Assembly (NCBI GenBank): GCA_003599815.1
Contig: QZJZ01000021.1
Span: forward strand, 1 to 33,405
Length of the DNA stretch: 33,405 nucleotides
Reading direction: 5' to 3'
DNA from: Candidatus Auribacter fodinae
GTDB lineage: Bacteria > Auribacterota > Auribacteria > Auribacterales > Auribacteraceae
The translations under genes were made by a program, and so were the position numbers. The notes below the pieces were generated by a model. The model was given only the letters and a program-made list of their open reading frames with translations. It had not been told where the DNA came from and ran no database searches. Below, piece by piece: positions 1 to 8,696 of the stretch. The first letter of the stretch is position 1. Each line of letters begins with the position of its first letter.

Positions 1-39
1 ATATTTTAGTTAATATATTCCTTGGCAGGAGGTAGAGAC

Positions 40-657
40 ATGGGATTACTGAAAGATGAAGCAAAATTGATAAAAGAGTGCCAGAAGGGAAGCGTTGATT
101 CGTTTGACGTTCTGGTAAAACGATATAAAGAACGAGTATATTCACTGGCGTACCAGATGATCGGCGACCATAGCAGTGCTGATGACGTAACTCAGGAAGT
201 GTTTATACGGGCATTTCGGGGACTGCCGAAATTTCAGGGTAAATGCTCCTTTTTTACGTGGCTGTATCGCATAACCATAAATTGTTCGTATCGTTACCTG
301 CGTAAAAATATGACCTTCCTGAAGAAGGTCGCCAACGATATCGACCCTGCCGTCTACATGGACGATCAGGTTAAAACCCGGTTTTCGAGCAACTCGCCGT
401 ACAAGAACCTTGAGATGAAAGAGACTATGGACCACCTTTCGCGGTCGATAGACAAACTGCCGCTCAAACATAAAACCGCATTGATAATGTTTGAGTTTCA
501 GGGGTTAAGCATACAGGACATTTCGGATATAATGAAAACGTCGCCGGGGACTGTAAAATCCCGGCTACATCATGCGCGTCTGAAAATAAGAGCATCCATG
601 GAAGATTCACTGAACTCAGACAAGACGAAACCGTATTTAAAAGTGCATACAAAGTAA
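40..657 (+). CDS. ECF-family RNA polymerase sigma factor
   Basis: An extracytoplasmic-function sigma-70 factor of 205 residues that would direct RNA polymerase to envelope- or stress-response promoters. Region 2 lies at about residues 20-90, with the ADDVTQEVF signature at 48-56 and FFTWLYRI at 71-78. Region 4 lies at about 128-185, with the helix-turn-helix around GLSIQDISDIMKTSPGTVKS. The ATG at 40 is preferred over an in-frame TTG at 22, because a strong ribosome site (aggaggt, 27-33) sits 6 bases before the ATG and inside the longer version. The anti-sigma gene follows 17 bases downstream, a classic sigma/anti-sigma pair. Its own promoter lies outside the window. The family is certain; the regulon is unknown. 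Confidence 0.95.
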   Translation: MGLLKDEAKLIKECQKGSVDSFDVLVKRYKERVYSLAYQMIGDHSSADDVTQEVFIRAFRGLPKFQGKCSFFTWLYRITINCSYRYLRKNMTFLKKVANDIDPAVYMDDQVKTRFSSNSPYKNLEMKETMDHLSRSIDKLPLKHKTALIMFEFQGLSIQDISDIMKTSPGTVKSRLHHARLKIRASMEDSLNSDKTKPYLKVHTK

Positions 658-674
658 AGGGAGGCTCGAACAGA

Positions 675-1289
675 ATGGATTGCTCAAAATACACTTATTA
701 CATTTCGGAATATATTGATGACCGTCTGGATATCGGGATGAGCAGGAAAGTCGAGAATCATCTCAAAGAGTGTGAGCAATGTAAGAAACTGAAAGACAAC
801 CTCCTTGAACTAAAAGACCTGATGCACATAAAATCGTACGAAAAACCGAAAGGCGACTATTTCGAACATCTGGAAAGCAAAATTAAACAGCGTATTATTG
901 CCCAGGATATTGTATCGATCAGGGAATCCGTGTTTACCTTCTTTACACAGCCATCCTGGTCAATGACCGCCGCTCTTTTGATTCTGCTCAGTGTTTCCCT
1001 GACATTGAATTTTTTTAATTACCGAGATAATATTATTGCCGCACGGGCCGACAACGAACCTGTCCAGTCGGCTTCCGTACAGCAATCCTTAAACGGAACA
1101 TCCTCTACCACTGTTGACACCGCCGCAAGCAAGTACTATACTCCGGAATACAGCAATAACACTGATAGTAACATAAGCGGAATGATACACACTGCTTCCT
1201 TGAACGACGACCATCGCAATGTATATATGCTGAAACCAATAAGAGTTCAGAATTTCGGGTCACAAAAACGAGCCAGAATATATCAATAA
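675..1289 (+). CDS. Membrane anti-sigma factor with zinc-finger (ZAS) domain
   Basis: A 204-residue protein that probably binds and restrains the preceding ECF sigma factor. The N-terminal cytoplasmic part has the H-x3-C-x2-C zinc-binding motif of anti-sigma (zf-HC2) domains, with H29, C33 and C36. A hydrophobic segment at about 95-114 would cross the inner membrane once. The remaining roughly 90 residues are Ser/Thr/Asn-rich and probably periplasmic. A ribosome site (agggagg, about 658-664) lies 10 bases before the ATG. The layout fits release of the sigma factor by regulated proteolysis or conformational change. The gene that follows is protease-like but probably inactive, so it may sense rather than cut. 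The role is inferred from the motif and gene order. Confidence 0.88.
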   Translation: MDCSKYTYYISEYIDDRLDIGMSRKVENHLKECEQCKKLKDNLLELKDLMHIKSYEKPKGDYFEHLESKIKQRIIAQDIVSIRESVFTFFTQPSWSMTAALLILLSVSLTLNFFNYRDNIIAARADNEPVQSASVQQSLNGTSSTTVDTAASKYYTPEYSNNTDSNISGMIHTASLNDDHRNVYMLKPIRVQNFGSQKRARIYQ

Positions 1290-1307
1290 AATTGTAACTA
1301 TAAACGC

Positions 1308-2390
1308 ATGAAAAAGATAATGAGATTTTTCCTAACTTCTTTAACGCTTTATCTATGCCTGTTCGCGGTTGTTACTGTTTCTTGTGCGCAATCCCAGCCG
1401 GTGCTTTCTGAGTTTGAGTCGAAAGTAAGCGCTATATATACAACTAATTACCCGTGCGTAGTCCGTATAGCGACGTCTCAGAGCGAAGACCCTAATGTTC
1501 AGGGGTGCAATCGCTTCGGAACCGGTTTTATTATTAATGAAGGCGGATATGTTTTAACTTTGGCTGACCTAGTATGCGATACGGTGAACACGCTGGTTAT
1601 CATGCCTGATGACTGGCAGTATCATGCCCGAATTGTGGCAATCGACCGTAAATTGAACATCGCGATTCTGAAAATACCGGCTGAAGGCCTGCCGGTAGTA
1701 AATTTCGGTTCAGCGGAAACCCTGAATCCCGGACAGCTGGTCATCAGCATAACTAATCCGTACGGATTAACCAACTCGCTCGCTGTGGGGTTTGTCAGCG
1801 GCCTGCACCGTTCAGGGTTTCGTACCGGCCAGATAGAAAACTTTATCCAGACCACTATACCGCTTAATCCCGGCGACAGCGGATCGCCCCTTTTCAACTG
1901 CAAAGGGGAAGTCATCGGCATTATGACCGCTGTGCTGGTCGACGATGCCGCGAACCAGGACAATCCGGATCAGATGTTTCAGCCGAGCGATATCTCGTTT
2001 GCAATACCATCCGACATTATAAAAAACAACATCTCTTCAATGATTCAGCATGGAAAAATAAAGCACAGCTGGATCGGACTTGAAGTACAAAACCTCATGA
2101 CAGAGGATTTTTTAAAATACGGTATTACCCAGAAAGACATGCATCACGGTATCCTCGTAACACACGTGTTTCCTGAAAGCCCCGCCCATAAAGCAGGGAT
2201 ATTGACCGGGGACATGATTCTTGCTGTTGATGAGAAACCTATTGATTGTGTATCTGACTTGCAGATGATTATCTTGCAGACTACTCTTGATAGTGATATT
2301 AAAGTTACTGTTTTGAGAGATAATCAAAAACTGGTTCTATCACTCAGGACTGAGGAAATGCCGGAAACTATACTTCAGGAAAATCATTAA
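1308..2390 (+). CDS. HtrA/DegP-like trypsin-fold protein with PDZ domain, probable pseudoprotease
   Basis: A 360-residue exported protein of the S1C (HtrA/DegS) family. Residues 1-25 look like a signal peptide; C26 gives only a marginal lipobox. The trypsin-like domain spans about 40-245 and a PDZ domain about 255-345. The serine motif is intact (NPGDSGSP, S191). The position of the catalytic His, normally in TNNHVV, reads TLADLV, giving Asp87. The position of the catalytic Asp, normally in TDLAVLK, reads LNIAILK, giving Asn117. Two of the three triad residues are therefore missing and peptidase activity is doubtful. Beside a sigma/anti-sigma pair it could act as a DegS-like sensor or a chaperone. 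The ribosome site is weak. The family is secure; inactivity is inferred from motif alignment done by eye. Confidence 0.85.
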   Translation: MKKIMRFFLTSLTLYLCLFAVVTVSCAQSQPVLSEFESKVSAIYTTNYPCVVRIATSQSEDPNVQGCNRFGTGFIINEGGYVLTLADLVCDTVNTLVIMPDDWQYHARIVAIDRKLNIAILKIPAEGLPVVNFGSAETLNPGQLVISITNPYGLTNSLAVGFVSGLHRSGFRTGQIENFIQTTIPLNPGDSGSPLFNCKGEVIGIMTAVLVDDAANQDNPDQMFQPSDISFAIPSDIIKNNISSMIQHGKIKHSWIGLEVQNLMTEDFLKYGITQKDMHHGILVTHVFPESPAHKAGILTGDMILAVDEKPIDCVSDLQMIILQTTLDSDIKVTVLRDNQKLVLSLRTEEMPETILQENH

Positions 2391-2420
2391 TAAACACATA
2401 CAATCTAAAATGAAGAAAAC

Positions 2421-3386
2421 GTGAATATGGGAAGAATAAACCGTTATTTCACTGTATTAGTATTTCTATTTTGTGTTGCGGAGCCTGTGTGTGCGAGCGT
2501 GAACTATAAGGTCGATTCCCGTGTTGATACAACGCAAACGGCTCCGGGAAAGATTATCACGCTCACTGTCAGCCTGATATGGGAGGGTACCGTAGAGGAC
2601 ATTACCCTTCAGCCGGTTAAGCCGCCTGACGCGTATTTGATGGAACTGGCTGACATAAAACAGGAAAATTCCACGTATCTCTTTAATAACCTGAAATACA
2701 CGGCCTGTACTATTGCATATACCTTTTCCGCCACAGAACCGGGAGAAGGGCGAATCAGTTACGCTGTTTTGGAATTTACGGAAAACGATACCCAGATCAA
2801 ACGGGTGGAACGGACTCCGGCGTATGACATTGCCATTTATTCCCCCGGGCGGTACCTTCTCAGGCAGGCGGCGCGGTATGCGGTGATGGGAATTATCGGG
2901 CTTGCTCTGCTGGCGGTGGTAACAGTCATCATTCTGGGAATCAGAAAACATCATTTAAAAAGAGTAGCGGTGGTACAGCAGGAACTCGCATCAAGCACTG
3001 ATTTTGAGCACCAGATGCTTGACGAACTAAAACGGGTACGGGCATATAAACTGTCAGGCGAGACAGATAAGTTTTTTGACGGGTTGAGCAAAGTGCTCTA
3101 TTCGTACTTTGAAAAGAGGTATGGAATATCGTTCGCGCGGTCATTGGCTGTCAGCGAGGATGAATTGATTAACAAACATCAGGTACCCACAAGTTTGCTG
3201 ATTGAGTTCAAAGACATCGTCGCTACGGCAAGCAGAATAAAATTTTCCGGGGAATCACTGCCGCCTGATGAGCTCGACCGCTGGTACAAGCGGGCTGAAA
3301 AACTGATAAAAGCGTTCATTACCAGAAAAAAACAGGAAAAAATACAGAATATAAATCTTGTCGATAACGAAGGAGAATCACAATGA
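2421..3386 (+). CDS. BatD-like membrane protein, first copy
   Basis: A 321-residue protein starting at GTG 2421; an in-frame ATG at 2427 is an alternative, and neither has a strong ribosome site. A signal peptide covers about residues 1-25. A beta-rich periplasmic domain spans about 28-145, a transmembrane helix about 153-174, and a helical cytoplasmic tail about 190-310. The tail matches the pattern of the C-terminal tails of the genes at 6599 and 10614: a short helix, then a YFEKRYGI-type motif, then an acidic helix. I therefore call it a BatD-like accessory protein. The stop overlaps the moxR start (ATGA), showing tight coupling to the ATPase. The exact function is unknown. It probably helps assemble the MoxR/VWA membrane complex. 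Confidence 0.65.
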   Translation: MNMGRINRYFTVLVFLFCVAEPVCASVNYKVDSRVDTTQTAPGKIITLTVSLIWEGTVEDITLQPVKPPDAYLMELADIKQENSTYLFNNLKYTACTIAYTFSATEPGEGRISYAVLEFTENDTQIKRVERTPAYDIAIYSPGRYLLRQAARYAVMGIIGLALLAVVTVIILGIRKHHLKRVAVVQQELASSTDFEHQMLDELKRVRAYKLSGETDKFFDGLSKVLYSYFEKRYGISFARSLAVSEDELINKHQVPTSLLIEFKDIVATASRIKFSGESLPPDELDRWYKRAEKLIKAFITRKKQEKIQNINLVDNEGESQ

Positions 3387-4372
3387 CAACTGATATCACC
3401 GAACTGAACGAACTGGTTAAACAGGAAAGCCAAATCGTCAAAAAAATTCATGATGAGATTCAAAAAGTTATTGTGGGGCAGGAATATCTTATTGAACGCC
3501 TTTTAGTCGGACTGCTTGCTGACGGGCATGTGCTCCTCGAAGGTGTGCCTGGTTTGGCGAAAACGTTGTCGGTCAGCACATTATCAAAAACCATAGCCAC
3601 AAAGTTCCAGCGCATCCAGTTTACGCCGGATCTGTTGCCCGCTGACCTGATCGGAACATTGATTTATGATCCGAGATCAACGAAATTTACCGTAAAAAAG
3701 GGCCCTGTATTCGCCAATATTATTCTGGCGGACGAAATAAACCGCGCCCCGGCAAAAGTGCAAAGCGCTCTGCTGGAAGCCATGCAGGAACGGCAGGTGA
3801 CTATCGGCGACGAAACGTTTCCGCTTGAACAACCGTTTCTGGTGCTTGCCACTCAGAACCCTATCGAGCAGGAAGGTACATACCCGTTGCCTGAAGCGCA
3901 GGTCGACCGTTTTATGCTGAAACTGCGCATCACCTACCCGAACAAGCAGGAAGAACGGATGATCCTTGACCGCATGGCGGTAACCTCGGAAAAGAAAACT
4001 GTGGAACCGGTAGTTACCCCGAAAGATATTTTCCGAGCGCGGGAAGTGGTCAACCAGATATATATTGACGAGAAAGTCAAGGACTACATCATTAACCTTG
4101 TTTTTGCCACGCGCGAACCGTCAGCGTATAACATCGCTGTTTCCGATTATATAGCCTACGGGGCATCGCCGCGCGCGACCATAGCCCTGACTCTGGCGGC
4201 AAAGGCATACGCGTTCATTCACGGGCGCGGCTACGTAACGCCGCAGGACGTGAAGACTATCGGCATGGATATCCTCCGCCACAGGGTGCTTATCACGTAT
4301 GAAGCTGAAGCGGAGGAAATGACGCCGGAAGACGTAATACGCAAAATATTCGACGAGGTGGAAGTGCCATGA
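3383..4372 (+). CDS. moxR: MoxR-family AAA+ ATPase
   Basis: A 329-residue cytoplasmic AAA+ ATPase of the MoxR/RavA group. These proteins act as chaperones that remodel or activate partner proteins carrying von Willebrand A (VWA) domains. Walker A is GVPGLAKT at 54-61, Walker B LADEIN at 115-120, and sensor 1 includes N159 in LATQNP. The family-typical EGTYPLPEAQVDRF follows at 164-177. The ribosome site aaggaga (3370-3376) is well placed, and the ATG overlaps the previous stop by four bases. The next gene is DUF58 and VWA proteins lie downstream, which is the canonical MoxR-DUF58-BatA/B context. The length is normal and the assignment is firm; the client is unproven. Confidence 0.96.
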   Translation: MTTDITELNELVKQESQIVKKIHDEIQKVIVGQEYLIERLLVGLLADGHVLLEGVPGLAKTLSVSTLSKTIATKFQRIQFTPDLLPADLIGTLIYDPRSTKFTVKKGPVFANIILADEINRAPAKVQSALLEAMQERQVTIGDETFPLEQPFLVLATQNPIEQEGTYPLPEAQVDRFMLKLRITYPNKQEERMILDRMAVTSEKKTVEPVVTPKDIFRAREVVNQIYIDEKVKDYIINLVFATREPSAYNIAVSDYIAYGASPRATIALTLAAKAYAFIHGRGYVTPQDVKTIGMDILRHRVLITYEAEAEEMTPEDVIRKIFDEVEVP

Positions 4373-5244
4373 TCCCGGCTGAGATCCTGAAACAGGTCAG
4401 GCGAATACATATTCAGACCAGCCGCATGGTAAACGACATTCTCGCCGGAGAATATGTCAGTACTTTTAAAGGGAGCGGCATTGAGTTTGATGAAGTGCGC
4501 GAGTACCAGATCGGCGACGATATCAGGTCGATTGACTGGAACGTCACCGCCCGCACCGGGCTTCCGCACATAAAACGGTTCGTGGAAGAACGCGAACTGA
4601 CTGTGATCCTGATGGTCGATGCCAGTTCATCCGGTTATTTCGGAAGTACCAGTAAACTGAAAAATGAAATCGCCACTGAACTGTGTGCCGTGCTGGCGTT
4701 TTCCGCCATAAAAAATAACGATAAGGTCGGGCTGATTATTTTTACCGACCGGATCGAAAAATTTTTGCCGCCGAAAAAGGGAAAAAAGCACGTTTTGCGG
4801 GTTATCAGGGAGCTTCTCTGTTTCGAACCGAAGCGCAATAAAACGGATATCGAACTCGGGCTCGCCTACCTGAACAGGGTTATCACCCGCAAAGCTGTGG
4901 TGTTCATGGTATCGGATTTTCTGTCCGGCGGATTTGAGAAATCGTTGCGCATAGCTAATAAAAAACATGATGTTATCGGCATCAACATCATTGATCCGCG
5001 AGAACTTGAATTGCCGGCGCTGGGCTTTATTGAGCTGATGGACGCGGAAACAGGCGAATCGATCATTGTGGATACCTACGACGCTGATGTCAGGGCAGGG
5101 TTCTCACTGCTCAGTAACGACCAGCTCGCAAAACGGCGCGACCTGTTTAAGTCAATGAACGTGGATCTCATAGAGATACAGACAGATAAACCGTACATAG
5201 ACCCGATGATGAAATTTTTCAGGATGCGTGAAAAAAGACGATAA
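4369..5244 (+). CDS. DUF58-family protein of the Bat operon
   Basis: A 291-residue soluble DUF58 protein, the standard partner encoded directly after MoxR ATPases. The family signature is present at 40-57 (FDEVREYQIGDDIRSIDW), followed by the HIKRFVEERE segment. The second half is a VWA-like fold with a metal-site motif D84-A-S86-S-S88. It starts with an ATGA overlap with moxR. No transmembrane helix is evident, so this is a short cytoplasmic form that lacks the N-terminal membrane helices of some DUF58 proteins. It probably bridges the ATPase and the membrane VWA proteins BatA and BatB. The family is certain; the biochemical role is inferred. Confidence 0.93.
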   Translation: MIPAEILKQVRRIHIQTSRMVNDILAGEYVSTFKGSGIEFDEVREYQIGDDIRSIDWNVTARTGLPHIKRFVEERELTVILMVDASSSGYFGSTSKLKNEIATELCAVLAFSAIKNNDKVGLIIFTDRIEKFLPPKKGKKHVLRVIRELLCFEPKRNKTDIELGLAYLNRVITRKAVVFMVSDFLSGGFEKSLRIANKKHDVIGINIIDPRELELPALGFIELMDAETGESIIVDTYDADVRAGFSLLSNDQLAKRRDLFKSMNVDLIEIQTDKPYIDPMMKFFRMREKRR

Positions 5245-5260
5245 AAAGGAGTTATTTTTA

Positions 5261-6589
5261 ATGAATACGACACCCAGACGCCCAAAACAGATATTTGACC
5301 GGCGGTCTGTTTTCTTCAGTATCATTGTGCTTGCCATGTTCGGAGCCGTGCTGTATCTGCTCTTCGCTCTGAACCAGAACGTACAGACCAAAAAAAGCGG
5401 GTCAGCGACTGACTATGAGTTATACCGCAACCTCGGCAGTAAACTGAAATCCGAAAAGATGTTCGAACAGGCAATTACGGCATATAACACTTATTTAAGC
5501 GATCCTGCGCTCACACCGGAAACACGGGCGAATATACATTATACGATTGGAAACCTCTACTTTGAACTGCACCAGTACGACAAGGCCCTGGCGGCGTATT
5601 ATGCGGCAGATATGCTCGGCGTGCCGCCTCAGATAGCGGGCGAGGTAAACATAAAAATCGTGAACTCGCTGGAACGGCTCGGGCGCGATTTTTCCGCAGA
5701 GTACGCGTTGAAATCACGGACATCGCTTGATGAAGATACGAAAAAAGAACAGCCGTCCGGGCAGATTGTCGCTCAGTACGGTTCGGAATACGTAACCATG
5801 CGCGACCTTGACGAACAACTGGAAATGCTCGACGAAACACAGCGCCAGCAGTTCCGTGACCCGCAACAGAAATTTATGTTTCTCCAGCAGTACATCGCCC
5901 AGAAACTACTGGCGAGAAAAGCGGTGAAAATGGGCTACGACAAGGACACGGAAATCCTCAATAAACTTGATATGCTCAAAGACCAGCTTATGGTCGAAAA
6001 AATGGTCAAGGCAGAGATAGAAGGTAAAATATCCATAGACCCGGAAGACGTAAAAAACTTTTATGAGGCGCGCAAATCAGCGTACCGGGAACCCGATTCG
6101 TTCCGAATCGCCCATATTCAGGTGCCGACAAAAGACAAGGCTGACAGCGTTCTCGCCTCACTATCAGGCGGAGCTGATTTCGCCGCCGCCGCTCAGTCCG
6201 AGTCGCAAGCGGCTGACGCCTCCACAGGCGGCACAATTGACGCGTGGCTCTCAACAGCCAGCCCTATATATAAAGGGACGGATTACACCTCAATCATACA
6301 GGCAATTCAGAATCTGGAAACCGGCGGGTTATCGCAGGCAATAGAACACGAAGGCACCTATCATATCGTGAAGGTACTGGACAAAAAACCGGGAGCGCAA
6401 CTCACATTTGAGCAGGCGGCGCAGAAAGTCGCGCAGGATTATCAGATTTCAAAAGCGCAGAAAATTTACCAGTCCATGATGGAAAATATACTGAAAGTGG
6501 AAGGCGTAAAAATAAATCAGGAAGCATTTTTCCCTGAACAGAAATCAGGGGATGACAAGAAAATAGACATTAAACAAATAACACCATAA
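5261..6589 (+). CDS. Membrane-anchored TPR and parvulin-type (SurA/PpiC) peptidyl-prolyl isomerase
   Basis: A 442-residue predicted envelope foldase. Residues 17-37 form a signal anchor. TPR-like helices lie at about 54-125, a SurA-N-like helical segment at about 168-265, and a PpiC rotamase domain at about 274-380. The rotamase domain contains AHIQV near its start and TYHIVKV near its end, the two His-bearing strands of parvulins. ATG 5261 is chosen over GTG 5228 because aaggag (5246-5251) lies 9 bases before the ATG, whereas the GTG lies inside the DUF58 gene. Parvulins are not a standard member of the Bat operon. Here the gene is embedded between DUF58 and a BatD-like gene. It may fold proteins of this operon or outer-membrane clients. 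The domain assignment is good; the partner is unknown. Confidence 0.82.
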   Translation: MNTTPRRPKQIFDRRSVFFSIIVLAMFGAVLYLLFALNQNVQTKKSGSATDYELYRNLGSKLKSEKMFEQAITAYNTYLSDPALTPETRANIHYTIGNLYFELHQYDKALAAYYAADMLGVPPQIAGEVNIKIVNSLERLGRDFSAEYALKSRTSLDEDTKKEQPSGQIVAQYGSEYVTMRDLDEQLEMLDETQRQQFRDPQQKFMFLQQYIAQKLLARKAVKMGYDKDTEILNKLDMLKDQLMVEKMVKAEIEGKISIDPEDVKNFYEARKSAYREPDSFRIAHIQVPTKDKADSVLASLSGGADFAAAAQSESQAADASTGGTIDAWLSTASPIYKGTDYTSIIQAIQNLETGGLSQAIEHEGTYHIVKVLDKKPGAQLTFEQAAQKVAQDYQISKAQKIYQSMMENILKVEGVKINQEAFFPEQKSGDDKKIDIKQITP

Positions 6590-6598
6590 CCGGATTAT

Positions 6599-7678
6599 AT
6601 GAAAGCACATATAGCACTAATCACAATCTTTGTTATATTCTGCTCGACGGCACTCTCGTTCGCGCAATCCGAACCGGATCAGGATACAATGGTTCCCTTT
6701 GAACCCGGCAATGAAGCGGTTCCTATTGCCGGCGGCACGGATACTGCCGGATCGGCTGTTGATACTTTGCTTGCATCCGTGAATAAAGACGACGCGCTCA
6801 TTACGGTTACCACGTCACTCAGCAAAGGGCTTATAACAATCGGCGACCCGATAGTCTACCGCATCGAAGTGCGCAGTGCAGAGAACATCAATATCGAATT
6901 CCCTGATTTCGGCGACGAAGTAGGCGGATTGATTATCACCGATTACAAACAGGAAGGCCCCCTCAAAGATAAAAAACAAACTGTATGGCGGCGTGAATAC
7001 ACGCTTGACGTATTTCTTACCGGCACATACAGCATTCCGCCGGCGAAAATAGCCTATAAACTTGATCAGGGCGACGCAAAACAACTGCTGACCGCACCGT
7101 TGTTCGTCACTGTGGAAAGCATCATCACCGACGACAACGCGGCGCTTAAAGAAATCAAACCGCCGATTATCCCGTCGTATGCCATGAACAGAAAAATGAC
7201 GGCTCTGATTACCGGCGCGGCATTAGGGCTCGTCGGAATCCTGATCGGGCTGGCAATATGGATACGCCGCAAAAAAGCGTACGTGCCGCCGCCGGTACCA
7301 CCGCATATAATCGCGCTGGAAGCCTTGAAAAAACTTAAGAATCAAGGGCTGATTGAAGCGGGAAAAGTGAAGGAATACTATTTTCATGTATCACTCATAC
7401 TGCGCCGCTACATTGAGAACCGGTTCGGGCTGATGGCGCCGGAACGGACAACGGAAGAGTTCCTTATCGACCTGCAAAAAACAACCGTGCTGAACGTCGA
7501 CCAGAAAAAGGCGCTCGCCCAGTTCCTGACTCATTGCGATATGGTAAAATTCGCCCGTTACGAGCCGGCACAGGAAGAAATTAATGCGATATACGATACC
7601 GCAGTCTCTTTTGTCGAACAAACCAAACCTCTTGAAGCGGAACCGGAAGAAGAGTATTACGAGGAGGAAGAGGATTAA
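6599..7678 (+). CDS. BatD-like membrane protein, second copy
   Basis: A 359-residue protein with a signal peptide (cleavage near residue 22) and an acidic, small-residue linker to about 60. A beta-sandwich-like periplasmic domain spans about 65-180, and a transmembrane helix about 201-223 is followed by basic RRKK. The cytoplasmic helical tail contains YYFHVSLILRRYIENRFGL, the pattern seen in BatD C-termini. The last ten residues are almost all acidic or tyrosine. It begins 9 bases after the foldase gene and ends 6 bases before batA. It shares its layout with the genes at 2421 and 10614, so it is one of three BatD-like proteins here. It probably takes part in the BatA/BatB membrane complex; this is inferred from the operon. 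Confidence 0.7.
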   Translation: MKAHIALITIFVIFCSTALSFAQSEPDQDTMVPFEPGNEAVPIAGGTDTAGSAVDTLLASVNKDDALITVTTSLSKGLITIGDPIVYRIEVRSAENINIEFPDFGDEVGGLIITDYKQEGPLKDKKQTVWRREYTLDVFLTGTYSIPPAKIAYKLDQGDAKQLLTAPLFVTVESIITDDNAALKEIKPPIIPSYAMNRKMTALITGAALGLVGILIGLAIWIRRKKAYVPPPVPPHIIALEALKKLKNQGLIEAGKVKEYYFHVSLILRRYIENRFGLMAPERTTEEFLIDLQKTTVLNVDQKKALAQFLTHCDMVKFARYEPAQEEINAIYDTAVSFVEQTKPLEAEPEEEYYEEEED

Positions 7679-7684
7679 TAACCG

Positions 7685-8686
7685 ATGACACTGAACAACC
7701 CGTGGCTCCTAACACTATTACTGCTGATACCGCTGATGTGGTTTTTATCACGTAAACGGCGGTTTACTACCAGCATAAAGTTTTCGGACATATCCAACCT
7801 GAAACGGCTGAAACCGTCATTAATGTTCCGGCTCAGGCACCTGCTTACGGTACTGCGCATGACGGCTCTGGCGTTGCTGGTTATCGGGCTGGCCCGTCCC
7901 CAAAAAGGTATAGAAACAACCAGAATCACAACGGAAGGCATTGATATTGTCCTCGCGCTGGACGTATCCGGCAGTATGCGTGCTCAGGACTTTACTATCG
8001 ACAATAAACGTACAGACCGCCTTACCGTGGTGAAAAACGTGGTGCACGATTTTATCGCGAAACGGAAAAACGACCGCATAGGCACCGTGGTTTTCGCCCG
8101 TTACGCGTATACCCAGTGCCCGCTCACCCTTGATTACGGAGTACTGCTCCAGTTGCTGGAGAATGTAAAAATTGTTGATACGCAGGAAGAAGACGGTACT
8201 GCTATCGGATCCGCCATCGCCACCAGTGTACGGAGGATTAAAGACTCTCAAGCGAAAAGCAAGATTATCATACTCCTGACTGACGGGCGCAACAATATAT
8301 TCGATATTGACCCGATGACCGCATCTGAAATCGCCAAATCGTTCGGGCTGAAAATATACACTATCGGCGTAGGAACATACGGCGAAGTGCCCTATCCGAT
8401 GCAGGACTTTTTCGGCAGGACTGTCCTGCGCCCTGTGCGGATAGACATAGACGAAACCGCGCTTAAATCCATAGCCGGAGCGACGGGCGGCGAGTATTTC
8501 AGGGCGACAGACTCGAAATCATTGCGGGAAATATACGATATTATCGACCGTATGGAAAAAACCGAAACGCAATCGGATATTTATATGGATTACGACGAAG
8601 GATTCTTTTATTTTGTACTGCCGGGGCTGGCACTGCTCATAGCTGAAATCATTCTGGCGAATACCCGGTTCAGGAAAATACCGTAA
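7685..8686 (+). CDS. batA: BatA, membrane von Willebrand factor A protein
   Basis: A 333-residue inner-membrane protein of the Bat (Bacteroides aerotolerance) system. Hydrophobic helices lie at about 5-22 and 52-70, a VWA domain at about 85-290, and a C-terminal helix at about 305-325. The metal-ion-dependent adhesion site is complete: D93-V-S95-G-S97, T172 and D200 in LLTDG. This predicts metal-dependent binding of a protein partner. The ribosome site is the purine-rich end of the preceding gene (gaggaggaagagga). BatB, its paralogue, follows after 10 bases. MoxR and DUF58 upstream fit the usual complex. Its molecular job is still unclear across the family; oxidative or envelope stress tolerance has been proposed. 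Confidence 0.93.
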   Translation: MTLNNPWLLTLLLLIPLMWFLSRKRRFTTSIKFSDISNLKRLKPSLMFRLRHLLTVLRMTALALLVIGLARPQKGIETTRITTEGIDIVLALDVSGSMRAQDFTIDNKRTDRLTVVKNVVHDFIAKRKNDRIGTVVFARYAYTQCPLTLDYGVLLQLLENVKIVDTQEEDGTAIGSAIATSVRRIKDSQAKSKIIILLTDGRNNIFDIDPMTASEIAKSFGLKIYTIGVGTYGEVPYPMQDFFGRTVLRPVRIDIDETALKSIAGATGGEYFRATDSKSLREIYDIIDRMEKTETQSDIYMDYDEGFFYFVLPGLALLIAEIILANTRFRKIP

Positions 8687-8696
8687 AGAGGTCATT

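Noticed and set aside
22-39. Upstream TTG start for the sigma factor
   Set aside because: The strong ribosome site lies inside this extension and is ideally placed for the ATG at 40.
4369-5244. DUF58 gene as a third BatA/BatB-type VWA membrane protein
   Set aside because: It has no membrane helices and carries the DUF58 signature (REYQIGDDIRSIDW), so it is the usual soluble partner of MoxR rather than another Bat VWA protein.
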